Assembly (NCBI GenBank): GCA_031292755.1
Contig: JARLGM010000076.1
Coordinates: 1-32,177, forward strand
Direction of reading: 5' to 3'
From: Candidatus Sulfopaludibacter sp.
Lineage (GTDB): Bacteria; Acidobacteriota; Terriglobia; Bryobacterales; Bryobacteraceae
Length of the DNA: 32,177 nucleotides
The notes beneath the pieces are model-generated. The model had not been told where the DNA came from, did no database searches, and worked only from the letters and a program-made list of their open reading frames with translations. Within the stretch, counting starts at the first letter, position 1. Each line of letters begins with the position of its first letter. A program made the translations under genes and the position numbers. Positions 31,393 to 32,177 of this stretch are shown here, piece by piece.

Positions 31393-32177
31393 CTACCAGA
31401 CCCTGCAAGCATTGGCGCTGACCATGGGCTGGCCGGCCTTGCAGGCATACGCTTTTTGAAACTCAGGCATGTTCTGCAGCGTGCCATCGACGCGGAAGCG
31501 GCCGGGCGAATGCGGATCGGTCATGGCGCGGGAGCGGGCTTCTTCCGGCCGCACATTTTCGCACCACACCTGCGCGAAACCGACGAAGAAGCGCTGCTCC
31601 GGAGTGAGGCCGTCCACCACTTCCTTCTTACCCTTCAGGGTGTCTTCGAGGGCCATATAAGCGACACGCAATCCCCCGTTATCCGCGCTGTTCTCGCCGA
31701 GGGTCAGTTTGCCGTTGAGCTTCACATCGTCCACGGAAGTGAAGCCGGAATATTCACTGGCGATACAGGCGGCGCGCTTTTCGAATTCGGCGCCGTCCTG
31801 GGCGGTCCACCAGTCGCGAAGATTGCCGTCGCCATCGAACTTGCGGCCCTGGTCGTCAAAGCCGTGGGTCATTTCATGGCCGATCACCGCGCCCACCGCG
31901 CCGTAGTTCACGGCCAGATCGCGGCGGGGGTCGAAGAAGGGCGACTGAAGAATGCCCGCGGGAAAATTGATGCTATTCTGCTGCGGGCTGTAGAAGGCGT
32001 TGACCGTGGGTGTGCTCATGCCCCACTCGGTCTTGTCGGTAGGGGCGCCGATCTTTTCGATCTGCCGGTTGCGCAGGAACTCAGACAGGCGCAGCGAATT
32101 GCCGAAGTAGTCGTCGCGCTTGATTTCCACTTTCCCGTAGTCGCGCCATTTGCGAGGATACCCCACATTGTTGGTGA
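31393..32177 (-). CDS. M13-family (neprilysin-like) zinc metallopeptidase, C-terminal part
   Basis: Secreted or periplasmic endopeptidase of the neprilysin/PepO type. The visible 261 residues cover the catalytic end: VNAFYSPQQNSINFPAG, then GHEMTHGFDDQGRKFDGDG with the zinc motif HEMTH (codons at 31864-31878), GENSADNGGLRVAY with the third ligand Glu, and RFRVDGTLQNMPEF before the final CRVW. M13 enzymes are about 670-700 residues, so the N-terminal 400 or so and the signal peptide lie beyond the window. The frame stays open to base 32177. No fault is seen in the catalytic part. Confidence 0.96.
   Translation of the reverse strand, partial: TNNVGYPRKWRDYGKVEIKRDDYFGNSLRLSEFLRNRQIEKIGAPTDKTEWGMSTPTVNAFYSPQQNSINFPAGILQSPFFDPRRDLAVNYGAVGAVIGHEMTHGFDDQGRKFDGDGNLRDWWTAQDGAEFEKRAACIASEYSGFTSVDDVKLNGKLTLGENSADNGGLRVAYMALEDTLKGKKEVVDGLTPEQRFFVGFAQVWCENVRPEEARSRAMTDPHSPGRFRVDGTLQNMPEFQKAYACKAGQPMVSANACRVW

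Overview
The window comes from a GC-rich, diderm, soil-type bacterium, and the gene content points to Acidobacteriota close to Candidatus Solibacter / Bryobacterales. Three signatures support this: a PadR regulator of the acidobacterial type followed by two tandem 'acidobacterial duplicated orphan permeases' (ADOP), a secreted SBBP-repeat propeller ending in the Solibacter-type C-terminal domain (TIGR03437), and a single long LptC/LptA-like fusion next to lptB. No rRNA, tRNA, CRISPR array, integrase or insertion sequence was seen. The window looks like ordinary chromosome, tightly packed, with many 1-4 base overlaps between neighbouring genes.

Layout. 1-1200: groES-groEL on the minus strand (groEL cut by the window edge) behind a degenerate CIRCE operator. 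1252-2299: a one-domain asparaginase-like protein, divergent from a Uma2-family nuclease-like protein. 2322-5971: an envelope-biogenesis cluster of an LptC/LptA fusion, the LptB ATPase and a small outer-membrane beta-barrel protein. 6009-6795: a WXXGXW-type lipoprotein and a small secreted protein. 6811-9332: a two-subunit molybdenum hydroxylase of the isoquinoline 1-oxidoreductase type with a Tat signal. 9329-9993: a PIN toxin with its antitoxin. 10214-12326: a secreted propeller protein behind a structured leader, and a proline-rich anchored protein. 12416-13866: dusB-rnhA. 13988-14893: a lipoprotein with an amidohydrolase fold that has lost its metal ligands. 14951-17056: a Yip1-family membrane protein, a methyltransferase and an HExxH lipoprotein. 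17326-24867: an MsbA-like ABC exporter, divergent from padR-ADOP-ADOP. 24917-28157: a long U32-family protein, divergent from a calcineurin-like phosphoesterase. 28162-30171: the SBBP propeller. 30402-32177: malate dehydrogenase and a truncated M13 metallopeptidase.

How the genes fit together. The Lpt cluster, the MsbA-like exporter, the barrel protein and the lipoproteins are all envelope functions. MsbA-like flipping of lipid A core and Lpt export would be successive steps of one pathway. The PadR-ADOP unit carries a clear promoter followed by a perfect 14-bp palindrome that overlaps the expected transcription start and the ribosome binding site, which suggests autoregulation. DusB, RNase HI, GroES/GroEL and malate dehydrogenase are housekeeping. 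I did not find a clearly undescribed multi-gene defence or mobile system. The best leads are the continuous Lpt bridge, the metal-less amidohydrolase, the PadR palindrome, the G-quadruplex tract inside the U32 gene and the structured leader near 10100.

No intergenic stretch exceeds 300 bases. The largest is 17057-17325 (269 bases), where I see no convincing gene or RNA. The next are 9994-10213 (structured leader, described below) and 30172-30401, where nothing is firmly supported.
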